Positions 1 through 10,008 are shown, counted from the first letter of the stretch. The stretch: 64,000 nt of DNA from an uncultured Vicinamibacterales bacterium (GCA_958295905.1 OY282382.1:62001-126000), one strand, 5' to 3'. Notes: generated by a model not told the origin, from the letters alone. Numbers and translations are program-made.

Positions 1-781
1 GGTGGCACCACTCACGGTCGGGGCGAAGATAGACAGCCGATACCTCGTGCCGATCTACGTCCCGCTGCTGTTCGTCGCGGCGTTCTGGCTGGACGCACTC
101 CTGCGCGGCAAGCCGTCTGGCAGGATGTCCGCGGTCCGGCAGGCGCTGGTCGCTCTCGCGCTTGTCGGCGGCTCCTGGCATATCGGCGTCTCGGTGCTGC
201 AGAATCTGCGGTTGACCGCCGAAGCGCTGGAATCGGGGTACATCGGCAAGAGTCTCAACACGGCGTACTGGGAGGATTCCGAGCTTGTGGCATATGTCCG
301 GGCGAACCCCGTCTCCGGCCGGTACTACAGCAACGATCCCAACGTACTCCGATGGAACGCGGGGGTTCCGGGAACGCTGGTGACTTGGGTGCCGGTGCCG
401 CGGCGGAACCCGGGGAACATGTGCCGGCGCTGGTTCGAGCGGGCCGTCCTGGACTCCCGGCAGTACGGAGAACCCGAAGAGCATGTCGTATGGGTCGGCG
501 GGCGCGAACCCGGCGAGATAACTTGCACCCTCTTCGACATGGAAGCGCCGCTCCCGTTGGAGCCGGTGGCCGAACTGGCCGACGGTGCCATCTTCAGAGT
601 GAATGAAGCCTTTGACAGCTTTGACGGTGCCGGCGCGCGTCAGTCCGCCTACGAGCAGCTCGTATCCGGCGAACCGGCGGTCCGCTCCGAAATCAGGACC
701 GGCCAGTACGTGCCCGTGGCAGGCGGCGTCAACCCGCTCCGGGAGGAGGAGATGCGCCTTGAACAGTCACGCCGGCGGTAG
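1..781 (+). CDS. C-terminal part of a polytopic membrane glycosyltransferase-like protein (5' end outside window)
   Basis: The reading frame is open from the window edge, so the start lies upstream. The first ~60 residues contain a D-S-R-Y-L-V-P motif and a hydrophobic helix, followed by another helix near residues 45-60. This is the pattern at the end of ArnT/GT39-type integral-membrane glycosyltransferases that use lipid-linked sugars. The remainder is a soluble, probably periplasmic tail with no recognised domain. Near the end, SGEPAVRS is followed almost directly by IRTGQY. These are the first and last motifs of the ~100-residue module found intact in the SGNH proteins at 49.8-58.7 kb, so the tail looks like a collapsed copy. 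Family assignment is by helix pattern only. Confidence 0.55.
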   Translation, partial: VAPLTVGAKIDSRYLVPIYVPLLFVAAFWLDALLRGKPSGRMSAVRQALVALALVGGSWHIGVSVLQNLRLTAEALESGYIGKSLNTAYWEDSELVAYVRANPVSGRYYSNDPNVLRWNAGVPGTLVTWVPVPRRNPGNMCRRWFERAVLDSRQYGEPEEHVVWVGGREPGEITCTLFDMEAPLPLEPVAELADGAIFRVNEAFDSFDGAGARQSAYEQLVSGEPAVRSEIRTGQYVPVAGGVNPLREEEMRLEQSRRR

Positions 782-799
782 CATGATTATGCGAGCGGC
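781..799. repeat. 19-bp copy of the 3' end of gmhB
   Basis: The 19 bases at 781-799 are identical to 3254-3272, which encode the last residues of the heptose phosphatase gene on the minus strand. Similarity continues weakly for a few bases. The copy follows the stop codon of the preceding gene. It is probably a recombination scar or a fragment of a former gmhB copy. Confidence 0.5.
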
Positions 800-900
800 C
801 TCGACCTGTGCCGCGCTCTCGGCGCGCATCGCGCGCGGCAGTCATGGGCCTTGCGGCCTGGAGGGGGCGCCCCGGCCGTCCAAGTGCTATCCTGGTGGAT

Positions 901-1806
901 ATGGCCGATACGCTCCTCCCGGCCGTCGTTGGACATTACCGAGAGGGCATCCGGATGTTCGGCAGGACGATTGACTACTGGTTGCTGCGGCCGCTCGCGC
1001 ATGACAGGCATCCCGAAACGGAGGAGCTTCGCAGGGTCGAGAGCAATCTGAGCGCCCAGTCCGCGAGGGAGCGCTTCGAAAAATGGAACCGCCGCCTGGG
1101 CAACGAAATTACCGTCGATCCGGCCCTGCGCTACCTGGATGTCGGGTGCGGCATGGGAGAGATGGCCCTGGCGCTGGCTGAGCGCGGATGCAGGCACGTG
1201 ACCGGTATTGATGTAGACCCCTATTACATCGAAATAGCAAGGCGCTGCGCCGGGAGCAGGCAGTTGCAGGACAGGGTCACATTCGAGTGCATGGATGTTC
1301 ATGACATGCCGGACGGGCGGAAGTATGACGTCGTGCTTTCTCACGAGGCGCTGGAGCACGTGGAGCGCCCTGGCGATGTCCTCCGCCGTATTGACGGCAT
1401 TCTCGAGTCGGGAGTCCGTCCGGGAGGGAGGGTGATTCTGGGGTTCGGCCCGCTGTTTCATTCACCGCTCGGGGGCCACTTGAACAGGTTTTTCAGATTC
1501 CGCATACCGTGGACAGGAGCCCTGTTTTCAGAAGCTGCGCTCATGCGCCTCAGGCGCGAATTCTGGCGGCCTCTGGTGGATGAGGCCGAGTCGTTCGAAG
1601 AAGTGCGGGAAGGATTGAACAAGATGCGTTTTTCGGAGTTTCTTCGCTACGTCGAAGAAATCGGATGGAGAATGGAGCCGCTGGTTGTGAACCCGCAGCT
1701 CAAGCGCTGGCCTGCACTCTATCGCCTTTCCTGCCTGTTGATGCGCGCGCCCGTGTTGCGCGACTACTTTGCGGTTTCCGTATATGCCATTTGCCGACGG
1801 CCATAG
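901..1806 (+). CDS. class I SAM-dependent methyltransferase
   Basis: A ~301-residue protein with a Rossmann-type methyltransferase core. Motif I is YLDVGCGMGEMALAL at about residues 77-91, followed by GIDVDPYY (acidic end of strand 2) and a D-V-V-L-S-H-E-A-L-E-H segment typical of Methyltransf_11/23 enzymes. The ATG at 901 is preferred over an in-frame GTG at 808 because a GGTGG-like ribosome site precedes it and the extra 31 residues are basic and unstructured. The C-terminal half (WTGALFSEAALMRLRREFW) lies outside the core fold. Its place in a glycan locus suggests sugar O-methylation, but the substrate cannot be read from sequence. Confidence 0.8.
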   Translation: MADTLLPAVVGHYREGIRMFGRTIDYWLLRPLAHDRHPETEELRRVESNLSAQSARERFEKWNRRLGNEITVDPALRYLDVGCGMGEMALALAERGCRHVTGIDVDPYYIEIARRCAGSRQLQDRVTFECMDVHDMPDGRKYDVVLSHEALEHVERPGDVLRRIDGILESGVRPGGRVILGFGPLFHSPLGGHLNRFFRFRIPWTGALFSEAALMRLRREFWRPLVDEAESFEEVREGLNKMRFSEFLRYVEEIGWRMEPLVVNPQLKRWPALYRLSCLLMRAPVLRDYFAVSVYAICRRP

Positions 1807-2032
1807 CAGCCCGTGGTGGTGCGCCGTGAAAGGCGCCATTCTTCAGCGGGTGCGAATCCCGCCCGGCAGCTGTCGCTCCCGCCGGTAGCGGTCGGAGCGG
1901 ACGATGGAGGCGGTCCCCGCTTGGCGCCGTTCGTGAAGCTGGGCGCACGATTCGTGTGGACAGCAGTGGTGTGCTGCGGAGGCATCGAACCGGTGCCGCC
2001 CCTACCCGCACTCGTTTTGAGGAGATTCGGAA
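1807..2032 (+). other. G+C-rich leader with possible RNA structure
   Basis: This 226-bp gap before the deacetylase gene holds several self-complementary runs, including GCGGG/CCCGC around 1848-1862. The string GGGTGCGAATCCCGCC superficially resembles part of the cobalamin riboswitch core, but the CCACTG and AGTCAGGA boxes were not found. It could be a structured 5' leader, a decayed element, or simply G+C-rich spacer. Confidence 0.2.
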
Positions 2033-3202
2033 ATGGCAGCAGGTAACCTTTTTTGCGCAGCAGTAGCCGCAGCTTCGCTGATCGCCATCGCAGGCTGCAA
2101 TGAAGCGGAAGACCAGCGACCGAGCTTTGCCATCGCAAAGTGGTTCGACAACCACGCCGCGGCCATCTCCATCACGTACGACGATTGGCCGGATGCGAAT
2201 CACCCGGTCGACGACTTCGTGCTGGACATGGGACTGGTCCTGGACTTCCAGATGGTCACTCAGGGATATATACGGGACCAGTTGCCCGATTGGGTTGAAC
2301 ACGACTTGACGGAACTCATCCCGCATGTCGTTCCCGGCGCGTCGCAAAGCAGGTTCGAAGATGATCGGATAAAGTCCAACCTGGCGCTCACCGCCCACGG
2401 ATTCGGCTTTTACGGCCACGGGCACTGGCACGTCGACCACGATGTGCTTACCTACGCTCAAGCCTACGATTCGTTCCGGCTGTGCTTCGAGGTCATGCAG
2501 ACGTTGGGGCTGAAACCGGTGGCGTACGCGTATCCCCGCGGAGCGGGGCACGAAGAGGAAACCAGGCGGGCGCTGGCCGACGCCGGCTTTCTCGCCGGCC
2601 GCATGGGAGAGCCGGCAGGGCAGTCGCCGTACATCATCCCGGATTCGGCAACGAAACCGGAGGACTGGTTCGCGCTGCCCGCTCTGACGATGGAGAAATA
2701 CGACTTTCAGCAATGCGGCGGCTGCATCAACAACACCGAGGAATTGAGGCCCATTCTGGACGCCGCCATAGAGAAGAAGGCCTGGATCATCCCGGTGTAC
2801 CACAACATCGGAAAGGACACGGGTTGGGGACCCTACAGGTGGGAGGACTTCCAGGGGGACGTTCGAGCCATCGCCGCCAGAGACTTCTGGGTCGCTCCGA
2901 TGAACGACATCGTTCTCTACATACAGGAACGGGAGAAGGCCGTCGTCGATATGGAAACGATGGAGCAGGGCGGCGCGACGGAACAGATTCGTCTCACCCT
3001 TTCCGACGGGCTGGACAACGACCGGTTCGACCAGCCGTTGACGCTGATTTTCACGCCGCCTTCCGAATGGGCCGGGCTGCCCGTGCATGTCACACAAGAC
3101 GGACGGCATACAGCCTGGATTTTCCCCGACGCCGGGGCCGCCACATTTTCAATCTTGCCCGACGAGAAGCCGTACATCCTCGAACCAAAAACTGTACATT
3201 AG
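2033..3202 (+). CDS. lipoprotein polysaccharide deacetylase-like protein
   Basis: A 389-residue protein starting at an ATG preceded by GAGGAG. Residues 1-22 form a signal peptide with lipobox IAGC, so it should be a membrane-anchored lipoprotein. The NodB-type (CE4) signatures are visible: SITYDDWPDANH (catalytic Asp-Asp, about residue 47), GHGHWHVDHD (metal-binding His pair, about residue 128) and YAYPRGAGHEEE. CE4 enzymes remove N- or O-acetyl groups from sugars, usually with zinc. The last ~90 residues look like an extra beta-rich domain. It stands alone on the plus strand between a methyltransferase and the convergent heptose cassette. A role in trimming acetyl groups from the exported glycan is inferred. 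Confidence 0.75.
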   Translation: MAAGNLFCAAVAAASLIAIAGCNEAEDQRPSFAIAKWFDNHAAAISITYDDWPDANHPVDDFVLDMGLVLDFQMVTQGYIRDQLPDWVEHDLTELIPHVVPGASQSRFEDDRIKSNLALTAHGFGFYGHGHWHVDHDVLTYAQAYDSFRLCFEVMQTLGLKPVAYAYPRGAGHEEETRRALADAGFLAGRMGEPAGQSPYIIPDSATKPEDWFALPALTMEKYDFQQCGGCINNTEELRPILDAAIEKKAWIIPVYHNIGKDTGWGPYRWEDFQGDVRAIAARDFWVAPMNDIVLYIQEREKAVVDMETMEQGGATEQIRLTLSDGLDNDRFDQPLTLIFTPPSEWAGLPVHVTQDGRHTAWIFPDAGAATFSILPDEKPYILEPKTVH

Positions 3203-3248
3203 CCGAGCGCCTGGCCGGTCTCGGTGGGACGCGGGGTCTTACGCGTTG

Positions 3249-3803
3249 CTAGCGCATGATTATGCGAGCGGCTTCGATGAGGGATTCGGCGCAGTAGTCG
3301 GCGTGCTCACGACGCTGCGGCAGCCGATACTCCCGGCGTCCATATCCGGTTGCGACCAGAATGGTCCGGGCGCCGACCGCACGGCCGGCTTGCAGATCGC
3401 TCAGCCGGTCTCCCACCATCCATGCCTGATCCAGGGAGATCCCCAGCTCTCGGCGCGCCCGCTCGAACAGGCCGCTGGCCGGTTTGCGACACGAACATCC
3501 GTCATCGGGAAGGTGGGGACAGTCGTACCACGCGGTGATGCTCACGCCCTCGGCATCGAGCATGCCGCCGAGGCGCCGGTGGATTTCGTCAAGCCGACCC
3601 CGGTTCAGCAAACCGCGTCCGACCGCGGACTGATTGGTCACGACGATCAGCAGGCGCCCGGCTTCGTGAAGACTCCGCAGCCCCTCGGCCGCCCCCGGCA
3701 ACAACCTCAGTTGCTCCGGTCGAGAAAGATGATGAACCTCGTGATTGATCGTACCGTCCCGGTCCAGGAACACCGCGGACCGCGACTTCGGGAACGCTCT
3801 CAC
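3249..3803 (-). CDS. gmhB: D-glycero-alpha-D-manno-heptose-1,7-bisphosphate 7-phosphatase
   Basis: A 184-residue HAD-superfamily phosphatase of the histidinol-phosphatase/GmhB type. Motif I is FLDRDGTIN (residues ~12-20), motif II is VVTNQSAVGRG, the zinc-loop CPHLPDDGCSCRKP is present, and motif IV is MVGDRLSDLQAG. It removes the C7 phosphate of heptose bisphosphate. The GTG start overlaps the hddA stop as GTGA, so it is translationally coupled and is the last gene of the five-gene heptose cassette. The kinase next to it being HddA-like favours the alpha-anomer (GDP-heptose) branch. Confidence 0.88.
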   Translation of the reverse strand: MRAFPKSRSAVFLDRDGTINHEVHHLSRPEQLRLLPGAAEGLRSLHEAGRLLIVVTNQSAVGRGLLNRGRLDEIHRRLGGMLDAEGVSITAWYDCPHLPDDGCSCRKPASGLFERARRELGISLDQAWMVGDRLSDLQAGRAVGARTILVATGYGRREYRLPQRREHADYCAESLIEAARIIMR

Positions 3804-4813
3804 CCCGTCGTTCCGTTCCAGAAACCACTCCGGCCGCTCCCGTTCTCATATATGAGCCGCGAGCCGGTCGAATCCAGCGCCAACGGGAATGCCGGCGGGT
3901 TTCCCATGCGGGAAAGCATGGCCGCCTGCCGTTCCGCCGGCGCCAGGAAGAGCACGAAACCGCAACCGCCGGCGCCAAGCAGTTTCCCGCCCCACGCCCC
4001 TGACGCCATCCCTGCTTCGTAAAGTTCATCGACTTGCGGATTCGCGACGCCGGCGGCGAACGTACGCTTGATCATCCAGCTCTCACTGAGCATCGATCCC
4101 ATCAACGGCAAGTCGAGCGGACTGTTCTGAAGAGCCGCCGCCATATCGTGGGCAATACTGCGGATGGTCTCGAGGCCGGATTGATTGGCGTCCACATCCG
4201 ACGACCAGCCCGACAACACCGACTCCGCTTTTCTCGTCTCGCCCGTATACACGAGCAGCGAGTGGGTTTCCAGGGCGGTTCGGTTCTCGGGCGCCAGCGC
4301 TATCGGCTCCACCCGCACCGTATCATCTCGATTGAACAGTATCTTCTTCAAGGCGGGGAAAGCCACCCCGTATTGATCCTGCCATCCAATGGGCTTTTTC
4401 AACAGTTCAGTCTCGATAATCACCGATTCCTTCGCCAGCGTCGCCGCGCCGCACTCCAAACCCAAAGAGGCCCGAACCGCGTGCAGCAACCCGACGGTGA
4501 CGGCGCTGCTCGATCCCAGGCCGGTGCCCCCGGGGATCTCACCGATCATTCCGATCTCCAATCCGGAATGAAGACTGTACCGCGCAAGGATCGTACGTAC
4601 TATGTCATGCCGCAAGTCTCTCGAAGTTCGAACCGTCTCCGTCCTGGAGTAGGACAGGCATATGTTTTCGTCAAGACGACGAGCCATGCTGACATAAAAA
4701 TGCCTGTCCAGGGCGGCGCTTATCACCAAGGCACCGCGTTCGCGGAAAAACGCGGGGAAATCCGTTCCGCCTCCCATCAAGCTGGCTCTGTAAGGGGTGC
4801 GGGTGATGATCAC
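3800..4813 (-). CDS. hddA: D-glycero-alpha-D-manno-heptose-7-phosphate kinase (GHMP family)
   Basis: A 337-residue GHMP kinase with N-terminal RTPYRASLMGGGTDFPAFF, the P-loop-like GGTGLGSSSAVTVGLLHA (about residues 95-112) and the C-terminal GGKLLGAGGCGFVLFL motif. The PYR-GGGTD start is characteristic of HddA and fucokinase/GDP-heptose pathway kinases. It phosphorylates C1 of D-glycero-alpha-D-manno-heptose 7-phosphate. The ATG overlaps the gmhA stop (ATGA) and its own stop overlaps gmhB (GTGA). Length is normal for the family. Confidence 0.88.
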   Translation of the reverse strand: MIITRTPYRASLMGGGTDFPAFFRERGALVISAALDRHFYVSMARRLDENICLSYSRTETVRTSRDLRHDIVRTILARYSLHSGLEIGMIGEIPGGTGLGSSSAVTVGLLHAVRASLGLECGAATLAKESVIIETELLKKPIGWQDQYGVAFPALKKILFNRDDTVRVEPIALAPENRTALETHSLLVYTGETRKAESVLSGWSSDVDANQSGLETIRSIAHDMAAALQNSPLDLPLMGSMLSESWMIKRTFAAGVANPQVDELYEAGMASGAWGGKLLGAGGCGFVLFLAPAERQAAMLSRMGNPPAFPLALDSTGSRLIYENGSGRSGFWNGTTG

Positions 4814-5406
4814 CTCCCCACCCCGCTCTCTCGATAAAGGATGTCGACCGCGGCGTGAATCAACGCTTCATGGGTGAGTTCGGCGTGGCCGTAGATCTCG
4901 GTCGGCGTATGGAACGACAGTGTGGACGGCAGCTTGCGCAAGTGGTTGTCGGCCGAAAATGCCGAGAACGTCACCAAGTCCATTCCGCGCTCGAGAGCGG
5001 CTCGGGCGGCGTCCACGATGTTCGTCGACATTCCGGAGCTCGACACCGCCATCAGAACATCCCGTTCACGGGCGAGGGCCAGCAAGGGGCGCTTGAAGAC
5101 CTGCTCATACCCATAGTCGTTCGACATGCAGGTGATCAGCGAAGGATCGTTGAAAGTCAGAGATCGGACCCCGCATTTGTTGATCAAGTCCTGGGACACG
5201 TGCGAAACCAGCGCCGCACTGCCGCCGTTGCCGATCCAGAACACCGAACGGTCTTGAGCGATCTGTCTGGACCAGATCCGCAGCAGGATCGTCAGACCGC
5301 GGTCCAATGATACAGGCTCCCCCCGATGTCGGCACGTTGATTCGTCGAACAACTTGGCGAGGCGGCGGAGCCAGGACAGGGCTTCTTTTCCGGATGGATG
5401 GCTCAC
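4810..5406 (-). CDS. gmhA: sedoheptulose-7-phosphate isomerase
   Basis: A SIS-domain isomerase with WIGNGGSAALVSHVSQDL near residue 55, SLTFNDPSLITCMSNDYGY, and AVSSSGMSTNI, matching GmhA. It converts sedoheptulose 7-phosphate to D-glycero-D-manno-heptose 7-phosphate, the first committed step. The reading frame is open further upstream, but the GTG at 5406 is chosen because it forms a GTGA overlap with the preceding stop, as in the rest of the cassette, and gives a normal 198-residue product. Confidence 0.88.
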   Translation of the reverse strand: MSHPSGKEALSWLRRLAKLFDESTCRHRGEPVSLDRGLTILLRIWSRQIAQDRSVFWIGNGGSAALVSHVSQDLINKCGVRSLTFNDPSLITCMSNDYGYEQVFKRPLLALARERDVLMAVSSSGMSTNIVDAARAALERGMDLVTFSAFSADNHLRKLPSTLSFHTPTEIYGHAELTHEALIHAAVDILYRESGVGR

Positions 5407-6130
5407 GGCACGATCTCTCCGGTGTCGACCTTGTTTCTCACAAAGTCCAGGTCTCTTCTCGTTCCTATATCGTAGTGAAACCCGTCGATACGCCAGCCGA
5501 CGGCGCGTCCCACGCAACGCGGCAGCACGTCGCGCGCCAGGTCGTGGTCTTCAGGGCCGAGTATCGATCTGAGCACCCCGGGTTTGAAGGCGAGTATTCC
5601 GGCATTGGCGAGACTTGATCTCGGTTTCGCGGGTTTCTCCTCGAAGTCGACAATGACATCGGCGTCGTTCAGTTCCACGATTCCGCATGATGCGGGGGCG
5701 CCGGCGCGGAACAGCGCCATCGTCACGTCCGCTCCTCGGTCCGAGTGGACGGACCAAAAACGCCCGAGGTCGATACTCGAGAAGTTGTCCGCATAGATCA
5801 CGATACTCCCGGTGGAGCCGGTGGCGCTGTCTATCCAATCCAGGTGCCTGAACAACGTCCCCGCCGTTCCAAGCAGGGAGTCCTCGCGGCAGACGCCCCA
5901 GCTCGACGAAGATTGTTCCCGGTACAGGTTCGTCCGGGCGGCGATCTGTTCGTGCAGATGATGCGCGTTGATTCGAATTTCCGCCCGCCCGGCCGCGACA
6001 GCTTCAATGCGGTGGAACCACCGGTCCAGCAGCGGCCGGCCGCCGATCTCGACCAGCGCTTTGGGGCGCGTGTCGGTCAGCGGCCTCAATCGTGAACCAA
6101 CCCCCGCGGCCAGCAGGAAGAATCGAGGAA

Positions 6131-6134
<4 letters not shown>
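5403..6134 (-). CDS. hddC: sugar-1-phosphate nucleotidyltransferase, HddC-like
   Basis: A 243-residue nucleotidyltransferase. The N-terminus FLLAAGVGSRLRPLTDTRPK is the NTP-binding signature, ALVEIGGRPLLDRW follows, and LLGTAGTLFRHL and VIYADNFSSIDL line the active site. Small enzymes of this type next to gmhA, hddA and gmhB are usually HddC, which makes GDP-D-glycero-alpha-D-manno-heptose. The nucleotide (GDP rather than UDP or ADP) is inferred from context. It overlaps both neighbours by 4 bp. Confidence 0.75.
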
Positions 6135-7081
<947 letters not shown>

Positions 7082-7566
7082 AATAATGGAAGCATACCAC
7101 GACACGGGACCGCTCTTTCGACGCTCTTCGACCCTCCGGGCGGCCGTTCGCGGCCGGCCCGGCAACGCGATTGCGCCCGCAATCCGCCGCGCTCCGACCG
7201 GCCCCGCCGCCGCGGTGCGCCACGCCCGCGGCCGGGCGGGTAAACGCCCTTTGACCGGTCAACACCACGGGCTGCCGAATCCACGCACACCTGTCAGTCA
7301 GCCCGCGGCAGAACTCCGCGGCGCGCCGGAACTGGTCGGCGGCGGCGCGGAAACGCCCGGGATCGGCCGGATCCCACGATTTCGACCGCTGCGCGACACG
7401 TGCTTCGCGGTGAAACACACCCGACGTTTCGGGGCGTCGTGGTGATCGGCGTCCCGATCATGACGGTTGGGCCGAATACCGCCCCGGCCCGGATCAGGCG
7501 CTACTGCCACCGGCTGCTGTGTGACGAGAACCCGATAAACTGCCGACAATACTTGTATGCCGTTGC
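7082..7566. promoter_or_regulatory. divergent intergenic region with solo IS-end sequences
   Basis: These 485 bp separate the minus-strand heptose cassette from a plus-strand methyltransferase gene and should hold divergent promoters. No confident -35/-10 pair was recognised. CACCACGGGCTG at 7263-7274 also ends the DUF772 transposase element at 24255-24266. The 34 bp at 7299-7332 (CAGCCCGCGGCAGAACTCC...) closely match 26934-26967. Both are probably leftover insertion-sequence ends. Confidence 0.35.
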
Positions 7567-8730
7567 ATGAAAATGGTTTACGAAAATGAAGAAATGTTGG
7601 GGCGCGTAGCGGCTCGTCGAACAGATCCGGTAACGGAGCAGTCCGTGGTATCGTGTCCGGGCGACATGGCACCGGAAAGACAGATGCGAAAGAACATCGC
7701 GGAGCCCCCCGCTGCGACGGAGGTCTCGGTACGCATCGAAGAGCGCAACGGGAAGCGCCGGGTGCTCGTCTCTGGAGAGGCTTTCATCGCCAGAAGAGAA
7801 TGGGAGACGGCATATTCGATCGAACTGATCGAGCATGTCCTGCGCGTCAAGGGACCGGTCTGGCTCAACGATGAGATCATGAGAGACGAGGATCCGTCGG
7901 CCACTCAGAGCTTCATTCGCTGGAACATCCTGAGCTACGCCGATGCCGGAGACTTTGCCGGGCGTCGTCTGCTCGACTTCGGATCGGGCTGTGGCGCATC
8001 AAGCATGGTACTCGCGCGGATGCTCCCGGAGACGGAGATAGTCGGCGTGGAACTCCTGGCCGATTCTGTGGCGTTGGCCCGGCGCCGGGCGGAGCACTAC
8101 GGTGTGAGCGGCCGCGTTCGGTTCGTCCTGTCTCCGGATGCGGGCCAGCTGCCGGCCGGGATTGGTGATTTTCAGTACGTCATGCTCTCGGGCGTCTATG
8201 AGCATCTGTTGCCGGTCGAACGAAGGCGGCTGCTTCCTCTCATCTGGTCGAAACTGAAGCCGGGGGGCATACTCTTCATCTTCGAGACGCCTCACCGATG
8301 GTTCCCGATCGAAGCGCACACGACCGTTTTGCCGTTCATCAACTACCTGCCCGACCGCGTCGCTCACTACTGCTGCCGGCGCTTTTCCCGCAGAGTGGAT
8401 CATGACTCTTCATGGACCGACCTCCTGCGGCAGGGCATACGCGGAGGAACCGTCGGGGAGGTCGTGTCGATTCTGGAGGGGGGGGAGATCCTCAGCCCTT
8501 CGTGGGACGGCGCGACCCGAGACCAGATCGATCTCTGGTATCAACATGTCCGCGATCGAGGGAGCTCTTTAACCAAACACGCCGCGATGCGTTGCCTCAA
8601 GGTGCTCAAGGCAGTGACGGGTACGGCCTTGAGTCCATATCTGGGACTTGCCTTGAAGAAACCCGGCGAGGCACCGCCTCAGACCGACGAGCACAGGGTG
8701 TCCCGGCCCGCGTCCAGCTCGTCCCACTAG
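7567..8730 (+). CDS. class I SAM-dependent methyltransferase
   Basis: A protein of up to 387 residues with LLDFGSGCGASSMVLARML (motif I, about residue 137), VGVELLADSVALARRRAEHY (motif II) and LKPGGILFIFETPH (post-motif III). This is a standard small-molecule methyltransferase core. The first ~45 residues are poorly structured, and Met codons at 7570 and 7666 are alternative starts. The C-terminus is Ser/Pro-rich and its TAG lies directly against the IS4 element beginning at 8731, so the original end may have been changed by the insertion. Presumed to methylate a glycan or lipid; substrate unknown. Confidence 0.72.
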   Translation: MKMVYENEEMLGRVAARRTDPVTEQSVVSCPGDMAPERQMRKNIAEPPAATEVSVRIEERNGKRRVLVSGEAFIARREWETAYSIELIEHVLRVKGPVWLNDEIMRDEDPSATQSFIRWNILSYADAGDFAGRRLLDFGSGCGASSMVLARMLPETEIVGVELLADSVALARRRAEHYGVSGRVRFVLSPDAGQLPAGIGDFQYVMLSGVYEHLLPVERRRLLPLIWSKLKPGGILFIFETPHRWFPIEAHTTVLPFINYLPDRVAHYCCRRFSRRVDHDSSWTDLLRQGIRGGTVGEVVSILEGGEILSPSWDGATRDQIDLWYQHVRDRGSSLTKHAAMRCLKVLKAVTGTALSPYLGLALKKPGEAPPQTDEHRVSRPASSSSH

Positions 8731-10008
8731 TGTCCCACAATTTTGGCGATTCTAGGCCCACATCAGCGGCAGTTGGGGGCCGGGAGGGCTGGAAGGACCG
8801 GGTGGCGACGGCGTCGTGAAGAGGTCCTGGATTAGGCGACGTTCGAACACGTTGAGCTGGAGGACCTGCAGCATCCGGTGAAGGCTCCAACTCACTCGCA
8901 TGACGAACTTGAGATACGCCAACAGCAAGTACATGCACATCGCCACCCATAGCTGCGTCATGACCGCGTTCTTCGACCGGCCCACGAACCGCTTCACCTT
9001 CAGATGCTGCTTGATCCACTTGAAAAACAGCTCGATCTGCCACCGGGATTTGTAGATGTCCGCAATCGTCTTGGCCACCCACGTCGTGTTGTTGGTCACG
9101 AACACGTACCGGTTCTTCGTCACCGGGTCCTTGTAGACCACCCGCCGCAGCGGCGCGGCATACGCCTTCCGGCCGCGAGCGCTCGTCAGCTCGATCGTCT
9201 CGTCGCTGATGACGCCGGTCCCGCGGCGGACGCCGTGCGTGTCCGTGACCCGATACCGCACGCCCCGCTTCAGGCGCGTCACGAAGGTCACGCCCTGCGC
9301 CTGCAACTGATGGAACCACTTGAAGTCCATATACGCCCGGTCCGCCACGACCACGCTGCCGGCCGGAAATATCCAGGTGCGGACGACCGTGACATCGGCG
9401 GTCTTGCCTTCGGTCACACTGACGAAGCTCGGTAGATGGCCCGCCTCATCCAGACCGACGTGCAGCTTGACGGCCGCCTTCGTGCGTCGAAACGTCGCCC
9501 ACGGGAAGACCGCCAGACATAAATCGATGGTGGACGCATCGACGGCGTACAACTTGTTCTTGAATCGAAAGCCGTGCCTCGGCGCGTGCTCCCGGCAGCG
9601 GGCCAACAGGCGTTCGAACAGCGCTTCGTAGAGGGTGTACGGCTGTTCGGTATTGACCCGGGCCAACGACGAGCGGCTGACCGTCCCCACGCCGAGGTGA
9701 TAGAGTTTGCGTCCTTGGGCGGCCAAGTTGCTCACGATATCCCGCAGGCTCTGTCGGCCCGTCAACTGCGCCAAGCCAAGGGCCGCGAACTGCGCCCAGC
9801 GGCTCATGACGCGCAACCCCTGACCGCGCTGGTGCCGGCGAGCTTCGGCCTCGAATTCATGTCTCGGAAGGAACTTGAGAAGCTGCGCGAAGACTGTGTT
9901 ATGATGAGCCACGGCTTGGATCTCCTGTCTTTTGAATGACTTGTGCTACCAATCATTCTATCAGACATGGAAGGTTCAAGCCGCCTTCATCTGAAGGTGT
10001 GTGGGACA
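8731..10008 (-). mobile_element. IS4-family insertion sequence
   Basis: A ~1.28-kb element. The left end TGTCCCACAATTTTGGCG begins at 8731; the right end GTGTGTGGGACA finishes at 10008. The outer 8-9 bases are inverted repeats and the inner match is weak. No clear target duplication is visible. It interrupts the ISAzo13-like gene to its right. A 29-bp copy of the left end with its CTAG borders (8727-8755) recurs inverted at 18829-18857, showing that another copy once existed. Confidence 0.7.
8752..9912 (-). CDS. IS4-family transposase with N-terminal DUF4372
   Basis: A 386-residue transposase. The N-terminus HNTVFAQLLKFLPRHEFE is the DUF4372 domain common in this IS4 subgroup. The DDE residues appear in YAVDASTIDL (first Asp), VVADRAYMDF (second Asp) and the Y/R/E/K signature SRWQIELFFKWIKQHLKVK. 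It catalyses cut-and-paste transposition of the surrounding element. Length and motifs are intact, so it is probably functional. Confidence 0.9.
   Translation of the reverse strand: MAHHNTVFAQLLKFLPRHEFEAEARRHQRGQGLRVMSRWAQFAALGLAQLTGRQSLRDIVSNLAAQGRKLYHLGVGTVSRSSLARVNTEQPYTLYEALFERLLARCREHAPRHGFRFKNKLYAVDASTIDLCLAVFPWATFRRTKAAVKLHVGLDEAGHLPSFVSVTEGKTADVTVVRTWIFPAGSVVVADRAYMDFKWFHQLQAQGVTFVTRLKRGVRYRVTDTHGVRRGTGVISDETIELTSARGRKAYAAPLRRVVYKDPVTKNRYVFVTNNTTWVAKTIADIYKSRWQIELFFKWIKQHLKVKRFVGRSKNAVMTQLWVAMCMYLLLAYLKFVMRVSWSLHRMLQVLQLNVFERRLIQDLFTTPSPPGPSSPPGPQLPLMWA

Noticed and set aside
1845-1870. tRNA gene suggested by a T-arm-like GGGTGCGAATCCC
   Set aside because: The loop is not TTCGAAT, and no acceptor stem, anticodon arm or D-arm could be placed around it.
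1880-1900. ops/RfaH recruitment site (GGTAGCG)
   Set aside because: Only seven bases match and the rest of the ops consensus is absent.
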